A DNA stretch of 64,000 nt, taken from NCBI GenBank assembly GCA_033065855.1, contig JAVXUO010002348.1, positions 186,001-250,000 on the forward strand. Reading direction: 5' to 3'. Positions 26,577 through 39,076 of the stretch are shown in pieces (position 1 is the first letter of the stretch; the number at the start of each line of letters is the position of its first letter). The translations under genes were made by a program, and so were the position numbers. The DNA is from Escallonia rubra. Lineage: Eukaryota; Streptophyta; Magnoliopsida; Escalloniales; Escalloniaceae. Under the pieces are notes generated by a model. It was not told the DNA's origin. It saw only the letters and a list, made by a program, of their open reading frames with translations, and made no database searches.

Positions 26577-28011
26577 AATCATCCGATTCTGCTTCATGGT
26601 TCGCCAACATATATATATATGTAAATTGCTCGAAAAGGACTATTCAGGAAGCATTTACAGGCCTGGTACCTTCGTCTTGTTCTTTGGTACTGAGTTTAAA
26701 TTGAAGGAAAGGAGATGAAAAATCGTACCTGAAACCAGGATCGCCCATCATCCGCGAATTATTCGTTCCGGTCAGTAGCTCTAACTAAATTCTTTGAGAC
26801 TGTAACATAGCTCATAGATGGTCAACCCGTTTTTGACTCAGGGTTGTCACGGTAAGCTTCACTTGTCTTTACTACATTGTGTATCATGTGTCTCCGAAAG
26901 GCCTGATATAGTTGGAATGGATGTTGAATCACATTTTCACGCAGTAATACAAATTATTGTTGCTTTTACTTTCAATCAATTGTGTTGAGTGGGGTGCTGC
27001 TTGTAGCTTTACCTGGTTAAAAGGAAATCATTTGATAATCATTTTTTTGGGTGTTCAAAGTATTGGAGCTTACTTCCATATTCTTCACGAAAGCTATGCC
27101 GGGTAGTGCATGTGTTGGTGTTAGAAACAACATGAAATCCCCAAAATTCCCTCTATCTGATAAGCGTCAGTTTTTACTTGAAATATGAAATAAGAAATAT
27201 TATTGTTGCCACTCATCTAATCTCTGTTAAAAAAAAAAAAATTGCAAGTCAGAAATCATAATGTTTTAGGTGTTTGCGCCCTGTTTCTAGAGTTCCACTA
27301 TCCACAAATATGCAGCATGCATTCATACACACTATTTCTCGTTTAAAAAATTACGAACCAGTCTTTTCTCTCGTAGTAGCATAATATTTGGGCTTCAATC
27401 TATATTTGTACTATATATAAAGTCCAACACCGCCTTTGGTATATAACAAGGTAAATTTTGGTGTTCAATTTCTATTTTTATGACAAGTGCCAAGAAGTTA
27501 CAAGAGAATAAACATCACGAGTTTGAAGCTAGTTATCCATTTTTTAATTGGAGATTATTAAATTATTTTGATATAACCACAGCATGACATAATATGTGAA
27601 GTTGAATTATCAACCACACCAGACTGTAACCATAATTATAACCAAGCCTTACTATATGAAGCCGTAAGATTACATATTAAATGAACGAAGTTTATAGTAA
27701 TTCTACTTTAACTCGAGATAATAAAAATGTCATGCAAATTTTATTACTGTCCCGTTTTTAAATATATCTCTTCAACAATTTTTTGTGAAGGACCACCTTA
27801 ATTTCTTACCACTGATGGCGGCAAAACATGCCGCCACAGCTTTCAGTTGGCGGCCGATAGTAGAGGAGAGCTCAGCTCGATTAAATCCTACATTTTTGCC
27901 GAGTTAATCATCTGTTTGCGAGTGGATATTCCCTCAAAACCACACGTGGCACACCCTTACCTAAAATAAAAGCAAAACTCCCATGAGAAAGTAATGAAAC
28001 AACTCTTCGCT

Positions 28012-28045
<34 letters not shown>

Positions 28046-28185
28046 ATCGCTTCAACTTTCACTTCATTCAATTCCCAATCTCACTTCACTTCAGTCTCAT
28101 AATTCACATGACCAAAGACAACACCACATAGATACAGATTCTGCGTAGCATCTATCTCTGTGTATCTTGCTCTCCACCTCCGGAA
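26577..28185. other. Intergenic between sialyltransferase-like and SAM genes
   Basis: Probably includes the 3' untranslated region of the upstream gene. A 24-base CT tract at about 28020-28044 lies in the likely 5' leader or core promoter of the SAM gene. No other gene or element was recognised. Confidence 0.5.
28020..28044 (+). promoter_or_regulatory. CT-repeat tract upstream of SAM gene start
   Basis: An uninterrupted CT dinucleotide run about 145 bases before the ATG at 28186. Pyrimidine (CT) tracts near plant transcription starts are common core-promoter or leader elements. Function here is inferred from position only. Confidence 0.45.
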
Positions 28186-29007
28186 ATGGCGGAGCCACAC
28201 TCACTGGACAACCAGCTCAACGGCGGCGGCCCGCCGCCTCCACCGCCGGTAACCGCCTCCGCCGAGAACGTCGGGGCCGCCGCCAAGCGCCAACGCCGCC
28301 CCAGCGTTCGATTAGGCGACATCGGCCACCAGCCCCTGGATTCCCAATTCAATCGAAGACTCAAGCCCTGGAAGCACCCTCTCAAAGACTCCACCACCAC
28401 CAAGTCCTCCAAAACCCGCCCCTTAACCAACCTGAACGCCGGAGGCGGCGGCGGCGGAAACGGCGGAGGTGGCGGTGGAGATTACCACGAAACCCTAGAT
28501 GGCGAAGATAAGGATAACAATCTGGATAGTGTCGCGATTGGGAGCTGGAGAGTCAAAGATTCTGTTTCCAAGTCAAAGAGGGGGCCCACCACGAAGCGGA
28601 TTAGGTCAAATTGGGCTTCGAATGCAGATGTGGATGACGACGGGTTTAGGGGTTTTGAATACGAGGGCTCCGAGAGCCCTTTAAAGGACCCGAGCCCGAG
28701 CCCCATACAGTCGTTGGATAGGGGGGAGGGTAGGGAGGAGCAGCAGGATTGGGGGGCCGATTTAGATGGGCCCTCGGATACGGACGCGAGGAATTGGAAT
28801 AATGGGCCGGAGAGGGATGGGGTGAGGGTGTGGCTCAACCAGCTGGGGCTGGGGCGGTACGCCCCCGTGTTCGAGGTACATGAGGTGGACGATGAGGTGC
28901 TGCCCATGTTGACATTGGAGGATCTGAAGGATATGGGGATAAATGCGGTGGGGTCGAGGCGGAAGATGTACTGCTCGATTCAGAAGCTCGGTAAAGGATT
29001 CTCGTGA
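28186..29007 (+). CDS. SAM-domain protein, single exon, 273 aa
   Basis: Starts MAEPHSLDNQLNGGG and ends IQKLGKGFS. The N-terminal two thirds are low complexity: a proline run (~16-21), a basic patch AAKRQRRPS (~32-40), a glycine run (~87-98), a second basic patch SKSKRGPTTKRIR (~128-140) and acidic, S/D-rich sequence. The C-terminal ~60 residues (~212-271) form a sterile alpha motif, with VRVWLNQLGLGRYAPVFE, LPMLTLEDLKDMGI and GSRRKMYCSIQKL. SAM domains mediate protein-protein or RNA contacts; this plant-specific family has no firmly known function. The basic patches suggest nuclear location (inference). The GC-rich coding sequence differs sharply from its flanks, which is usual for its G/P-rich composition. 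Confidence 0.93.
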   Translation: MAEPHSLDNQLNGGGPPPPPPVTASAENVGAAAKRQRRPSVRLGDIGHQPLDSQFNRRLKPWKHPLKDSTTTKSSKTRPLTNLNAGGGGGGNGGGGGGDYHETLDGEDKDNNLDSVAIGSWRVKDSVSKSKRGPTTKRIRSNWASNADVDDDGFRGFEYEGSESPLKDPSPSPIQSLDRGEGREEQQDWGADLDGPSDTDARNWNNGPERDGVRVWLNQLGLGRYAPVFEVHEVDDEVLPMLTLEDLKDMGINAVGSRRKMYCSIQKLGKGFS

Positions 29008-31702
29008 GAGTAGTTTGTGTAGTGGTGTTAGTTTTGTTGGAAGCGTGATTCTCAGCCATGGCAAATGGAAGACAGAATGTCTTTTGGTGGTATGAGGGTT
29101 TGGTGTAGTTCCCCGCAGCCTAAATGGTCTTGCAATGAAAAAGGTTTTGTTTCGCTGTTTATATGTTTCTTGTTGTCTCTACTGATGCAGTTACGTAGTG
29201 AATAGTAGTGCTCTTGTTAGTTTTAACTTTGCTGATGTTAACTTTAGAGCAGGCTAATAAGATTGTTGCAATGTGACAAAGAGATGGTTAGAGGACGAGT
29301 TAGAATTGTGATGTAACTTGAATCATGTTTTCTGACTATTGCAAGGAGGCCTCAACTTGCATTGATGTTGGTATGATGAGTTCATTTTTGGGTTACTTTG
29401 TAGAGCATGCTTTCTGCTTTCTCGAGGATATATTGCTTATTGGGGTGTTTTTATCGTTTAAAAGTTGCTAATGAATGAAGCGAAATCAGAAGCAATTTAC
29501 GAAACCTGATAAAAAAGAGGAATGATAAGGAAGGGACTAAGTTTACCTTCGACCTCTATCTTCCTTTTAATCATCGCCTTTGTTTTTGTGTGATGAAAGT
29601 AGTAGCTCATAAACGGCCCAAAAGACTTCTTTGTCTATGTTTACTAACTGCGGTGGAATGCTCCTTAAAAATAGTGTCTAATAAAAACAGCCCTTAAACA
29701 GACTGAAAGGGGCTTGTTTCACGATGTCAGAGACAGTTAACGTGCTGCTCTTGGCGATTCTGAGAGATACTCAGCACCTGGTGGAGTAAAATTGGTTTTA
29801 TGCATTCTGAAGTTTTGGAGTTTTGTTCTTTTAGTAGCTATAACTGACAGATGTTGAGAAAGCTTAATGAAAGGCTCTTGTGCACATTTTGTTCTTTTAG
29901 TAGCTATATTTACTGCTTCAGTTTAAGCAGTCTATTGAGAAATGTTTAGCTCAATCTTGTGCCATTTGAATGCACCAGAATGATTCTCATGTTTACAGAG
30001 TTGAGTCTCGAGGTGAGGAGATATTGTCTGGGCGCTCCAATGTTTTGATAGTGAGCCGAGTATGTGGCTGTCATCTAACTGAGTTTGGAAGACTTACTGG
30101 ACCCCCTTACCGTGAGATGTTATTTGCCAAGCTGATAAAGCAATCCCTTGTAAATAGTCATAGTCTTTTTGTCAGGGAAGTATGAGCTTGGTAACAAATT
30201 TAACAATCGTTCCTATGCTAGTAAGTATCATAAAGAAAGTCGAACTAGTGTCCTAAGAAAAATGTACTTGTGCTAGTAGTTTTACCGTATAAATTTGGGG
30301 ATGCAGTTGCCTAATCATGACCGGTACTCTGAGGAAAATAGCTAGTACCATACTATATCCTGGAAAATTGTGCCCCTTATTTCGGAAATAATCGCATTCC
30401 ATAAGAAGACATGTCAAGTTAGTTGCTTTCAGTTACTCTGTCTGGGAATTATGCTGTGTCGAAACTTGGTCTGTAACTCTGATATAACCGAGTATGTGAT
30501 GTCTGTTTGTACAATAAGCAAACACGATGCAATGCTCTCGGGTTCCATTGGAGAGCTAACTTGACTCTACTTGGAGAGCTTACTAGCATTGGAGAGCTTA
30601 AAGTGGGTTCCATCATCTAAAGTTGTGGCTCTTCACCCTACTTGATGCAATGCCCTCGGGTTTTAAGCTGCTAATCTCGAGGCCATCTTTTGTTATGGAT
30701 GTTATCTTGTAGATGTGGACATTGAATACTATCGACTCCTGAGGTTTCTAATTCTGGTGTTTCCGCTCCCAAACCTAAGTTCGTTTAATGAAATAATAGC
30801 TTTCAAGCCGATACATGAAGACGTAAGCTTCACTTTAGACAGCGTGTTCACCCCCACTTTTGACTTGTTCGGAGCTTAAATAATCTCGACATCCAGGAAC
30901 CTGTGGAGATGCTTCTATTTGAAGGAAGACAATGTGATCGCAAAAATGGTTAGTTCTGCGATCACTTCCTACAAATGAGGGTTGGTGTCCATATTTTATG
31001 ACGCGGAGCTGGAAAAATCTCCGGGCTCAACTACTAGCTAAGTTACCAAGGTTGCATTTCGGTAACATATTCCTTAAAGGGCATCATTGCGAGTTCTTTC
31101 GACAGAAATGTTGTTTTGACCTCTGTAGTATGACTGGCTAGTGTAGTGCTCATCAACCTTTTAGTATGTTCCTGTCGAGTGGCTGTAACCACTTAAACTC
31201 CCTCCCTCCCTCCTTTTGTACCACTTAACCTTTTAGTATTGTTCACAGCCATCTTTGATTGGAGTCCTGTACATTTGTTGTTTGGTAAAGAGGCCTTTAC
31301 TTGTACCTTGCACTTCGTAGGGCAAACCTAACGCAGGCTTGTTCAAGTTGCTTACTATTCTAAGACACCAGATAGAAACACGGCAGTTACCACTTTACAG
31401 AAAGAGAAAAGATCAATATTTCAGTGTCTATGCTATTCAATACAAAAAAAAGTGGTAGAGCAAAAGCGTCGTACAATGTGTTCTACAGAAAACATTCTGG
31501 TTCCCTTCTTTGGGTTCAGCAATCCCAGTAAACGTAGCGATTGGATACGCATAATCACATGTAAGGCATTACAGCTGCATATGTACATAGAAGACAACAA
31601 AATCTAGCCTTTAACTATCAAAGCCCAACAAGAAGTGATACTTGAACATCAACAGAGACAACTCTAAATCCCCTTCTGGAAAATACAAGCCAAAGATTAT
31701 CT
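29008..31702. other. Convergent intergenic region between SAM gene and LCB2
   Basis: This 2.7-kb stretch holds the 3' ends of two convergent genes. Short repeats of TTGGAGAGCTTA and GCAATG(C)CCTCGGGTT occur near 30530-30665. Open frames at 29970-30185 and 30370-30564 have no recognisable domain. No element boundaries were seen. Confidence 0.5.
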
Positions 31703-34700
31703 TCACTCCAACTTAACCCTGTTTTCCTCCAGCTGCTCTTTCTTGGGCTCAGCTGGAAAGTACTTTATGCCCACCATATCGCCAACTCTGCTTATTACCT
31801 GAAAAAAAGAAACTCCCAAAATAAGGACACTTCTAAGGACATCACGGGGAGAGACACCTCCATGTGTCATTCAATATTTTGTTCTTGAATGGCCGAGATA
31901 TCAGGTACTAATGTTACAGGAAAGTCGGATGTGGGTTTTTATATCAAATTTCAATTCATTGTTCACGTGTGGAAGCAGCATCGCCTCATCAGTACATGAT
32001 ATGTACCCTGGTTTAAGAAACTTCAACCGCAAAAAATGTGCGAGTATGCAATTCAATGAATGACAGGAATATACCAGTATTCTTGTCTACAGCATCACGT
32101 GTGCTGTCTCAACACATATATCTTCAAACCCAAAATATGTACGTTTCTTTCTATAGCCATGACATGTAGAAGTGGAAGATCTCACAACCATCATCTAAAA
32201 ACTAGTATGCATTATCCTTTGGCAGAGTAAAACTGAAAGGGGGGTGCAACCATCCTACTACTACTCTTGCCATATCACACAAAACTAAAATGCATGTATC
32301 GAGAAGCAAGTCATGTCCAGAACTTCAATGTAGTACACCAAATAGCAATCATCTCTACGTGTTCCTTGACTATTTATTTATACTGGCAGAGCAGCTCTTA
32401 GGTACATCTACTAATTCAAATTATAACAATGTAAATTAACAACTAAGAGAAAAATATACAGATAGGTCATAACCTCTAGAGCTTTGATCATGTCTTCCCT
32501 TGAGTGAGCAGCAGATATGCAAATGCGTGCTCTGGCCAAGAGTAAAGGGGTGGCTGGAAAAGCAACTGTCACTACAGCTACCTGTAAAAAAAAAGTTTAT
32601 TTCAGTAAGCATCACCTATTTAATAGTATTTAAGCAAAGAAAATCTTGGCATAAAGCAAGTAAAGTCCTCGTATAAACGAACATAAAAAGTGATAAGGGC
32701 GATTAAAGAAGGAACTTACATTTTGTTTGAGGCACTCCCTTGAAAAGGCAGGAATTTTTGCAGGATTGTAGAGCATTATAGGCATCACAGGTGAGTCATT
32801 GTCACCTAGAACCTCAAAACCCATTTTCTGAAGTTCTGACCTGAAGAAGTTGCTATTCTCCCTTATTCGAGCAAGTTTTTGAGCCCCTAGCGGCACAAAC
32901 AGCAAGATAAGGTTAGCACTAAATAGATAGGCATTCAGGTTTAATCGGCTCGATGGCACGTCATGGAAGTCAAAAGTGTTGAGGAAAAAAACAACTAATT
33001 TGTACCTCTACTCGAACCATCCTCTCCAAGAATGACCTTTATGGCTGAAATTATCTGTTGAGCAGCCGGAGGCGATATTGATGTGGCATACAGATGAGCA
33101 GGACAAGAATACTTCAAGTATTGAATAAGGTCCTGAGAATATAAACGAGTAAGGAACAGAAATGGAAAACCAATGTCCTAAATAGACTCTCATCACATGC
33201 AGACTTCTGAATGCCAGCTAAAAGAGGAAATGAAAAGCAAAGTTAAAGCCGTATTACTATAAGGCTTTATCATATAACACCACTATCGCGAATTGCATCA
33301 TGCAGTATCAGGGATACAGCTAAATTATGAGGTAAACTTTGTAGCTTTCATCTGAGCAATGGCTTTGATTTGAAGCCAAATCCTAATGATACAGAAGATA
33401 GTGAAGCAGCAAAGAAGCAAATGAACATGGTTCGAATTATGATGGACGGAAGGACCATATGTAGACCAAATATGACAACCTTTGTCTTGTGTTGTTGCGT
33501 TTTCATCCGAACTTTACATTAAAACTAGAAACCATTGCCCTTCTTCCTGTTCTGCCAATTGTCTTACTTATCTGGATCTAAACCTTATTAATACAATGGA
33601 AACATGACTAGACATAGAATGCCATCACCTAGCTGTTTAGTTAGTCAGAATAACATTCTTAAGAAAGAGGTTGACCATATTACTTATAACTCCAACAACC
33701 CAGATATAATTTGCGGTAACCACCCCTCAACCCCACTCCACCCCCGCAAAAACAAAAAATGAAAAAAACAATCCCCAAAAGAAGGGGAAGAAGAAACCTA
33801 TTTTATCACTTCAAGGAGAGAATGCTCCCTGGTACTTGCCACCTTTACTAGATGGTTCAACAAAGCATGCACACAAAACAACGTTACACAAGGGTTTTGC
33901 CCGTCTCAGGCTCTTCGCATTGAGTGAAATTTTGAAAAAGGAACACAAACAAACCAACCAACCAACCTTGGATCCTGCAATATAACCACCACACGATCCA
34001 AAAGATTTTGTAAAAGTTCCCATCATGATATCCACATCGGCAGTATCCACTCCTAAAAGCTCACAAACACCCCTTCCTGATTTTCCAACTGCTCCAATGC
34101 TGTGAGCCTCGTCCAAATAAACATATGCCTGTGACAGTAGAGTAGAACATAAAACGAAGCCAGCGTCAATGCCGAATAACAAGCACATGCATATTACAGA
34201 AGTAGAAGTAAAATTTAGCAACAGAGTGAAATAATGTGGCACTCAAGGAAACCTTATATCTAAAAATGACAAATAAACATATAAGACGCAACCATAGATA
34301 CAAGTGAATATATGCCAGAGAAAAATAAGAAATACAAATACATGCAACCATTGAGCTCGACAATATTTTGACTTTCTAAGATTTAGGCCCGACAAAAGGT
34401 AATAACTAGAAACCATTTCAACCGAGTACATTCAATGATAGGTTGGAGATGGTAATATTGAAGTAACATGTCACCACATTCAACTTATTCTTGGAAAAAT
34501 GATATCATAACATTTATAGTCCATCAACTACATACAATGTCCAAAGCATATCCAACAAATGCACCACCTTATATTTCTTGGATATGGCAACAATTTCTGG
34601 AAGTTTGCAGAGTTCCCCTTCCATGCTGTATATCCCCTCCACCACAATGATAATTTTTTTCCATGGTCTATGTGTTCTGGGTTGCCCCTCAGCTATATGT

Positions 34701-36834
34701 TCCCTCAGAACTTTCTCCAAGTGGGATGGTGCTGGAAAAGAAAAAGGCGTTTGGTGATAAAAGAGGGATGCATCAGAAACCTAAATTACACATTTGAATA
34801 ATACATTTTGCTCAAAAAAAGATCGGAACACCTTCCCCCTCGGAAGGAAAAAAAAAACCTACTGTTGTGTTGGAAAACTCTAACAGAAGCTCCCGACCCT
34901 CGAGCACCATTGACGATAGAATTGTGATTGAGAGAATCACTAATTAGTAACCCTCCCTGTGGATAACAGATTCAAGAGTAAGAAACTTAAATAGGACGAT
35001 ATACAAAGACCATAACATCAATGATGCATATTTATGTCACTTAACATACTTTTCCAATTAGAACGGGAAGGATGGCGGAGTTTGTTACGTAGCCCATGCC
35101 AAAGACCAAAGCAGCTGGCTTTCCGACAAAACTCGCCACACAGTCCTCCAATTCATTGTGCAGTGTTGTAGTACCTGATTGCATAACCTGTTAGACATCA
35201 AGTATAGAACGAAGGCAATCTTGTACTATAATGCACCTACCTCCATCAACACGAGTACTGCACGTGCTTGGAGAAAATCTCTTCATCGACTCAACCACAC
35301 GGGGCGTGCAGTATTCATCTGATGCAGCAAAGCCAAGGTAATTGTATGATCCCAAGTTAAGGCACCTACTTACTTTTGTGGTTCGCCTGCACAAGATGTC
35401 ACTCTCATCAGCAGAGATTCTTTACATAAAAATTCTTCTAGAAGTCATGCTATTTGGTAAGGAAACACTGAAATCTTCAGTTGGCAAATGCCAGTATCTC
35501 ACTTATGGTGGCTATAGTTTTCAGCTGCTAACTAGTTGAAATTGGTAAATAAAATAAGCTAATGGATGCAGAATATCATTTGCACATGAGTTATAGGGAA
35601 TAACTTGGAAAGAGAACAACCATATAAAGGAGTAAACCCACTATAAACCATGAAAACCTGTAAGTGTGCATTGGAATACTTACTTAAGCGTCTTGTTATT
35701 GTCATTGGAGACACGCTCCACCACATCAAACCAAGCATCTGGAGGACTCGATATAGGTCTTCCAAAACAGTCCTACATATCAAGGGATTTAAGGTACTTA
35801 AACTACCAACTCAACCATATAAATGCAACGCTAGAACTTGAAATAAAGGTAAACATCAACACTAAGATACTAAGATCGGGAGGCTAGAAGGCACTTATCA
35901 TTCTCATCAGATAAAACCAGGTTGCCAAATGAGGGGCAAAAGTATTAAACTCACAACAACGAACAGATACAGGGTACAAAAAAATCCAACTGTCTTATAC
36001 AATGATTCTACATCTTGCATTAATCATTATGTCTATCCCACAGTACACTTTACTGCATGTATGTACCTAGGTGTGGGTTCTTCTTTACATGTCCAATTCT
36101 GATCAAAACTGACGCCACCTCGAGTTCATATACCGACATTACCATCAATTCATCTCTCTGTGTATATGATCCACATATCTGTGACACCCACCAGCCCGCT
36201 CACCAACACGGTTGTCCAACTACATATTCCAATCAAACTCGCACAGTCATGGACTAATCTTTCCACTTAAACTCATGTCCCCCTCCCTCCTTTTCATAAA
36301 ACTTTCTCCATTAACTTGTATTGAATCTCTAGGATAATATCTGACTAGGTAACCATCGGGTTCACTCATTCTTTTTACCCTGGTTTGAATTGTCAAACAA
36401 CTCTTATTCCATCACTAATATTTATTTGTCATTCTATCCTAAGAATTCACAAAAGGTGAAAGCGGTCGATTTTGGTCAAACGAATACGAAACTGAGGAAT
36501 AACTAAAACAAATCAAAATCAGCACACAAGTTAATCCAACCAGTTTACCTGAATACGAAGATACAACCGCCGGATGTAAAAGTCCTCAAGCCCTAAGCAG
36601 ATTGGAGCATAACCCTAACAACACCAAAACAAACATCTAACCACATAAAAATTTACAATCCAAGACTTCAAATACACAGAATTGGCAACATTTCCTTGAA
36701 AACGGGACCTGAAGATTGCCGGCGTTCCACCAATCGATAAGCTTCCTGAAGAAATCACGCAACTGACCAAAGGCGAACAGCAAACCGTAGCTGAAATACG
36801 TCGTCAAAGCGGTCAAGTACGGGATTGTGATCAT
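31703..36834 (-). CDS. LCB2: Serine palmitoyltransferase subunit LCB2, 12 exons, 489 aa
   Basis: Exons in transcription order: 36834-36709, 36614-36549, 35772-35684, 35386-35241, 35174-35050, 34956-34863, 34731-34568, 34128-33967, 33132-33006, 32886-32720, 32581-32474, 31798-31703. GT/AG sites and phases all close; 489 aa equals the length recalled for Arabidopsis LCB2. A hydrophobic N-terminal segment ([19 protein letters not shown], 2-20) anchors it in the ER membrane. The alpha-oxoamine synthase fold follows: [11 protein letters not shown] (~103-113), DEAHSIGA (~276-283) and [13 protein letters not shown] (~307-319), with the PLP-binding lysine at 311. With LCB1 it condenses serine and palmitoyl-CoA in the first committed step of sphingolipid synthesis. 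No frame break was seen. Confidence 0.97.
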
Positions 36835-37430
36835 CTTGATCCCGGTGATCTAACTGGATCTGGGGGCGGATAATCACCGGTGGAGAATGACGCGTGATTT
36901 TGGAGGAGGCGGCACTGGATCAGAGATCGGTTATCGCGTCGGGAGAGAGTAAGCAGGAGGAAGGGGGAGGATTGGTCAAATCCAATCCCCACTTTCCGGC
37001 TGATTTTCGTTTTTTGAATTTTTTTTGGAGTTGGGGGATTTTATTTATTTATTGGTGATTGACTCAATTATGAATGTTCTTCTGATGTCAGAAACTTTTT
37101 ATGGTTTTAAAATTTTAATACAATGCTTTGGCCCGGGAAAAAAAGACAAGTTGGAGTTGGGGGGCTGATATTTGGATCAGATGTGTCCGGCCATTATGGA
37201 TCTTAGAAAATATTCCCTTTTACCTATTTAACGGGACACGTGCCATTTAAACCGTTACACTTGTTTACTTATTTAAGGCATAAATAAATAAATAGTGTCC
37301 GGAAAATCCGATCAGGTACATGCCGTTCCGAAATGAGGCGTAAAATTAAAAAAATTAAAAATCAATACATCAAGCTGATAAAATTTCGGAACATGTCAAT
37401 TTAACAAACTTATAACACTAGAAAAAATTT
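36835..37430. other. LCB2 upstream region
   Basis: This is the 5' leader and promoter flank of LCB2, purine-rich on the plus strand near 36900-36970 and AT-rich beyond. No distinct element was identified. Confidence 0.4.
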
Positions 37431-37439
37431 CGAAATCAA

Positions 37440-37925
37440 TAGAACAAAAACTAGTTAATGCTAAGTGAACTTGTCATCCTTGTCATTAGTCTGGGCCAAT
37501 GTACTAATGCTTTCTTCAGAGATAATCATAGGCTTCTGCTCCACATCTTGTAGAGATTTTCTGTCAACTTTAAAACTAGAAAAAATTTCAAATCCAATAA
37601 AACTAGTTAATCCTAAGTGAACTCGTTACCCTCGTCATTATTAAGAGCCAATGTAGTAATGTTTTCTTTAGAGGAAATCATAAGCACGATAAATAAATAA
37701 AAAGTATATTAAACTAATCAAATTCGGAATATGGCAAGTTAACAAACTTTAAATATTAAAAAAGTTCAAAATTCAATGAGTACTAGTTAATACTAAGTTA
37801 ACTCGTCATCCTCGTTATTAAGGGCCAACGTAACAATGTTTTTTTTAAAGGAAAGAATAAGTTTCAGCTGTTCCACATCCTGTAGAGATTCCTCATCAAC
37901 TTCATCTACAAGATAAACTTAAGGA
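37440..37925 (-). repeat. Three tandem copies of a hAT-tail-like acidic module
   Basis: Related segments of ~120-170 bp begin near 37440, 37610 and 37780. Each contains AAGT(G/T)AACTCGT-like sequence, then GCCAA(T/C)GTA and AATG(C/T)TTT(C/T)TT. The clearest copy (minus, ~37920-37800) reads VDEVDEESLQDVEQLKLIL, then KKNIVTLALNNEDDELT. This looks like a C-terminal acidic tail next to the hAT transposase remnant. A similar fragment lies at 15530-15700. Confidence 0.6.
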
Positions 37926-38334
37926 GTAGATATGTTTGAACTAACAATCTTTTGTTCACCTTGAATGGTAGTCTGCTTTCACGTGAGAGTTATCTTCAAT
38001 AACCAACTCATCGCCATCGTCTACGTCTTCAGCGGGCCTCCCAAGCAACATGTCATTACTCTCATCAATGTTATACAAGAGAATATGATCAATCGTGTCA
38101 ACTAAATTGTATCATCTATTTAATGCTTAATTGTACATCGCCAACACCAAATCATCTAATCAACTTCTTTCAAGCATATGTATTTTCTTTTTCTTTTTTG
38201 CTATGAAAGTGCAAGATATAATATGTCCATCGATTAAAAATGTGAAATGTAAAATTAACATACTGTTTTAGTGTAACTTGAACTTACATGCTCAAAAGCA
38301 CTCAATTTCTACTCACAACTAGATGCACTACAAG

Positions 38335-38520
38335 TAGGATCAAGATCCTCTGTTGTACAGCAGAGGTGCTGTATAGCATTTAGCGACAAAAGATTGTCAT
38401 TTAAAATGTTTTGTCGCTGTTACTGAAATTTATAGTGACAATTTTTTGTCGCTAAAAAATATTTAGCGACATTTTGTGGGTACAGCACCTCTGCTGTACA
38501 GCAGAGGATCTTGATCCCTA
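38335..38520. mobile_element. MITE with internally palindromic terminal inverted repeats
   Basis: The left end TAGGATCAAGATCCTCTG matches the reverse complement of the right end CAGAGGATCTTGATCCCTA. Inside each arm sits CTCTGCTGTACAGCAGAG (left copy with one change), itself a perfect palindrome. The core repeats TTTAGCGACA/TGTCGC motifs. The element lies within the decayed hAT gene. A target-site duplication could not be defined with confidence, so the superfamily is left open. Confidence 0.72.
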
Positions 38521-39076
38521 CAATTAAGGCTCGAAACGTTTATTGCAAACTTTTGCAGGTTAGGTGCAGATGAACCATATAAAATCCAACATTCCGTTGT
38601 TCAATTAAGTAAAAATTATAAAACTAATAAGTGACTGCTAATTGATTTATGAATCGTAATGTGTACCATCAAAAGATAAGAAGAAAATACTACCCGGTTC
38701 TTTTCCATCTCTTTTTCTTTTTGACACGGAATTCTCATGGAGACCTTCCGCTCTCCTATACTTGGTAATGTTGCTATCAATTGCATCTTGTATCGTCATA
38801 TATGGGTTTAATCTTTGAATACATTCATACAAATCTGCCATAACTCGTTCGCCATTCTTAATGTCCGGGGTAAAATAATATCACTATGGGTTCAAGAATA
38901 AGTCCAGGGTAAAATAATATCACTTTGGGTTCAAGAATAACTAGCTGCATGCAAAGAGTGATGGAGTTGAACACTACATTTTCTGTCAATAATCTCATAA
39001 ATTTCTTTGTATTTTGACACGTTACCTTCGAAAGCAACGACAATAGCATCTTTAGATTTATCCATAGCCCTATAGA

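Noticed and set aside
28152-28907. Overlapping open frames in other frames across the SAM gene
   Set aside because: They are shadows of GC-rich coding sequence; only the 28186-29007 frame carries the SAM domain.
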